From: an uncultured Paraglaciecola sp.
GTDB lineage: Bacteria > Pseudomonadota > Gammaproteobacteria > Enterobacterales > Alteromonadaceae
Direction of reading: 5' to 3'
DNA: 7,235 bases
Assembly: GCA_905479025.1 (NCBI GenBank)
Contig: CAJQKX010000048.1
Span: forward strand, 1 to 7,235
The notes beneath the pieces were generated by a model, which made no database searches, was not told the DNA's origin, and saw only the letters and a list, made by a program, of their open reading frames with translations. A program made the position numbers and the translations under genes. Below are positions 6,691 to 7,235 of the stretch, piece by piece. Numbering within the stretch: the stretch's first letter is position 1; each line of letters starts with the position of its first letter.

Positions 6691-6819
6691 ATGTTACAAT
6701 TCACTCAATTAGTGGTTTCTTTGGTTTTACTTTTATTATTTTCAATCTCTGGAGAAAAGGGGAAAACCACTAAAAATGCTAATGGCATAATCCAAAAAAA
6801 TGTCATCTCAACGTATTGA
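6691..6819 (+). CDS. Candidate small single-pass membrane protein (42 aa), unknown function
   Basis: ATG at 6691 is preceded by AAAGGA with about 6 nt spacing, a better ribosome binding site than metK, rsmE or the protease have. The 42-residue product starts MLQFTQ, has one hydrophobic segment (about residues 7-19, rich in Leu and Val) and a polar tail with GEKGKTTK, ending at TGA 6817-6819. This topology fits a small inner-membrane protein with one helix. The same frame is open upstream to a TTG at 6604 and contains ATG 6646, but neither has a ribosome binding site. A 10-bp inverted repeat, TTAGTGGTTT (6709-6718) with AAACCACTAA (6764-6773), lies inside the coding region. I recognise no family. 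It may equally be a chance ORF in AT-rich DNA. Confidence 0.4.
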   Translation: MLQFTQLVVSLVLLLLFSISGEKGKTTKNANGIIQKNVISTY

Positions 6820-6983
6820 TTCGACAGAAGTAATTCAAATTAACTTAGTAAAAATAAGAAACTAGACGAAACTAAAACACTTTTCGATGGTTAATACTCT
6901 ATTGTTTATTAATCCCGCTTTTTATTCCTTATTTAATTTTCACACTGTTGATACAATTTATAAAAAACTAACCGAGTCACCAC
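6820..6983. other. AT-rich leader region upstream of rsmE
   Basis: 164 bp with no gene. Possible rsmE promoter elements are TTTTCA (6937-6942), 16 bp, then TATAAA (6959-6964); TACAAT at 6952-6957 is an alternative -10. Both are weak calls. There is no hairpin terminator after the small ORF, so a transcript from it could read into rsmE. In E. coli rsmE follows endA; no endA or sprT is present here. Confidence 0.35.
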
Positions 6984-7235
6984 ATGCGCATCAGCAGAGT
7001 TTATTACCCTTTTGAGTTGTCTATCGATACTTACGTCACATTAACAGATGATGCGATTAATCACGTGGCTAATGTTCTACGCGCTAAAAGTGGGCAAGCA
7101 GTCGTGTTATTCAATGGTGATGGAAGCGAATATAGTGCCCAATTCTTTGAAGTGACCAAGCGTAAGGTATCTAAAGTTTTTTTAATTTCTTCAATTCTTT
7201 CTTTGGAAACAACAATATCACCATCATATTTATCA
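6984..7235 (+). CDS. rsmE: 16S rRNA (uracil1498-N3)-methyltransferase, N-terminal part (runs off the right edge)
   Basis: SAM-dependent SPOUT-fold enzyme that methylates U1498 of 16S rRNA in the assembled 30S subunit. The first ~63 residues fit the RsmE N-terminal PUA-like domain: MRISRVYYP at the start (E. coli MRIPRIYHP), then DDAINHVANVLRAKSGQAVVLFNGDG (given here only as landmarks around residues 22-47) and EVTKRKVS at 56-63. The reading frame stays open for all 84 codons to the edge. After residue ~63 the match fades. The expected ESPLxIHL segment is not clearly recognisable, and the DNA becomes very AT-rich, so the last 20 residues may not be native RsmE. The ribosome binding site is weak (GAG about 7 nt upstream). 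The catalytic SPOUT domain would lie beyond the window. Confidence 0.88.
   Translation, partial: MRISRVYYPFELSIDTYVTLTDDAINHVANVLRAKSGQAVVLFNGDGSEYSAQFFEVTKRKVSKVFLISSILSLETTISPSYLS
7064..7234 (-). other. Minus-strand open frame entering from the right edge, opposite rsmE
   Basis: Read from the right edge, codons from 7234 down to the TGA at 7063-7061 are open (57 codons). The first ~23 residues are charged and helix-like (DKYDGDIVV, then SKERIEEIKK), with the look of a genuine Lys/Glu-rich protein from low-GC DNA. The rest is simply antisense to rsmE. This may be the 3' end of a foreign gene inserted into, or artificially joined to, rsmE. It may also be a chance antisense frame. The product is not recognised. 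Confidence 0.25.

Noticed and set aside
1..7235. CRISPR array, tRNA or rRNA genes, insertion sequence ends, phage or defence genes
   Set aside because: I saw no regularly spaced repeats, tRNA-like cloverleaf, rRNA stretch, transposase or paired terminal inverted repeats. The only hint of foreign DNA is at the extreme right edge.

Overview
The window looks like chromosomal housekeeping DNA from a marine gammaproteobacterium, most likely Alteromonadales (a Glaciecola, Paraglaciecola or Alteromonas relative). This rests on close protein similarity to the Escherichia coli orthologues recalled from memory, a moderately low GC content, and gene order. In E. coli, mscS, epd, tktA, the M48 lipoprotein protease loiP, metK and rsmE all lie in one stretch of chromosome. 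The same six gene types occur here in compact form, with mscS moved next to the protease.

Layout, left to right. Positions 1-564 (minus) hold the N-terminal 188 codons of erythrose-4-phosphate dehydrogenase (epd), which runs off the left edge. Upstream of it on the same strand is transketolase (tkt, 674-2671), with a GC-rich hairpin between the two. A 268-bp divergent region separates tkt from methionine adenosyltransferase (metK, 2940-4085, plus) and carries four tandem MetJ-type met boxes. A hairpin terminator follows metK, then about 570 bp of AT-rich DNA with no convincing gene. Next come an M48 zinc-metalloprotease lipoprotein (4702-5502, plus) and, convergent with it across a shared inverted repeat, a small mechanosensitive channel (mscS, 5571-6395, minus). 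The 588 bp between mscS and rsmE hold an inverted repeat and a candidate 42-codon one-helix membrane protein with a good ribosome binding site. The window ends inside rsmE (6984 onward), the 16S rRNA m3U1498 methyltransferase.

How the genes fit together. Transketolase interconverts erythrose 4-phosphate with other sugar phosphates, and Epd oxidises erythrose 4-phosphate toward pyridoxal 5'-phosphate. MetK makes S-adenosylmethionine, which RsmE uses and which is the co-repressor for MetJ. The protease resembles LoiP, a low-osmolarity protease, and MscS is the hypo-osmotic release valve, so the convergent pair may both serve the envelope under osmotic stress.

I found no clear new system. The points most worth checking are the last ~65 bases, where rsmE gives way to very AT-rich sequence that reads more like a protein on the opposite strand (insertion, divergence or assembly join), the small membrane ORF, and the MetJ operator.
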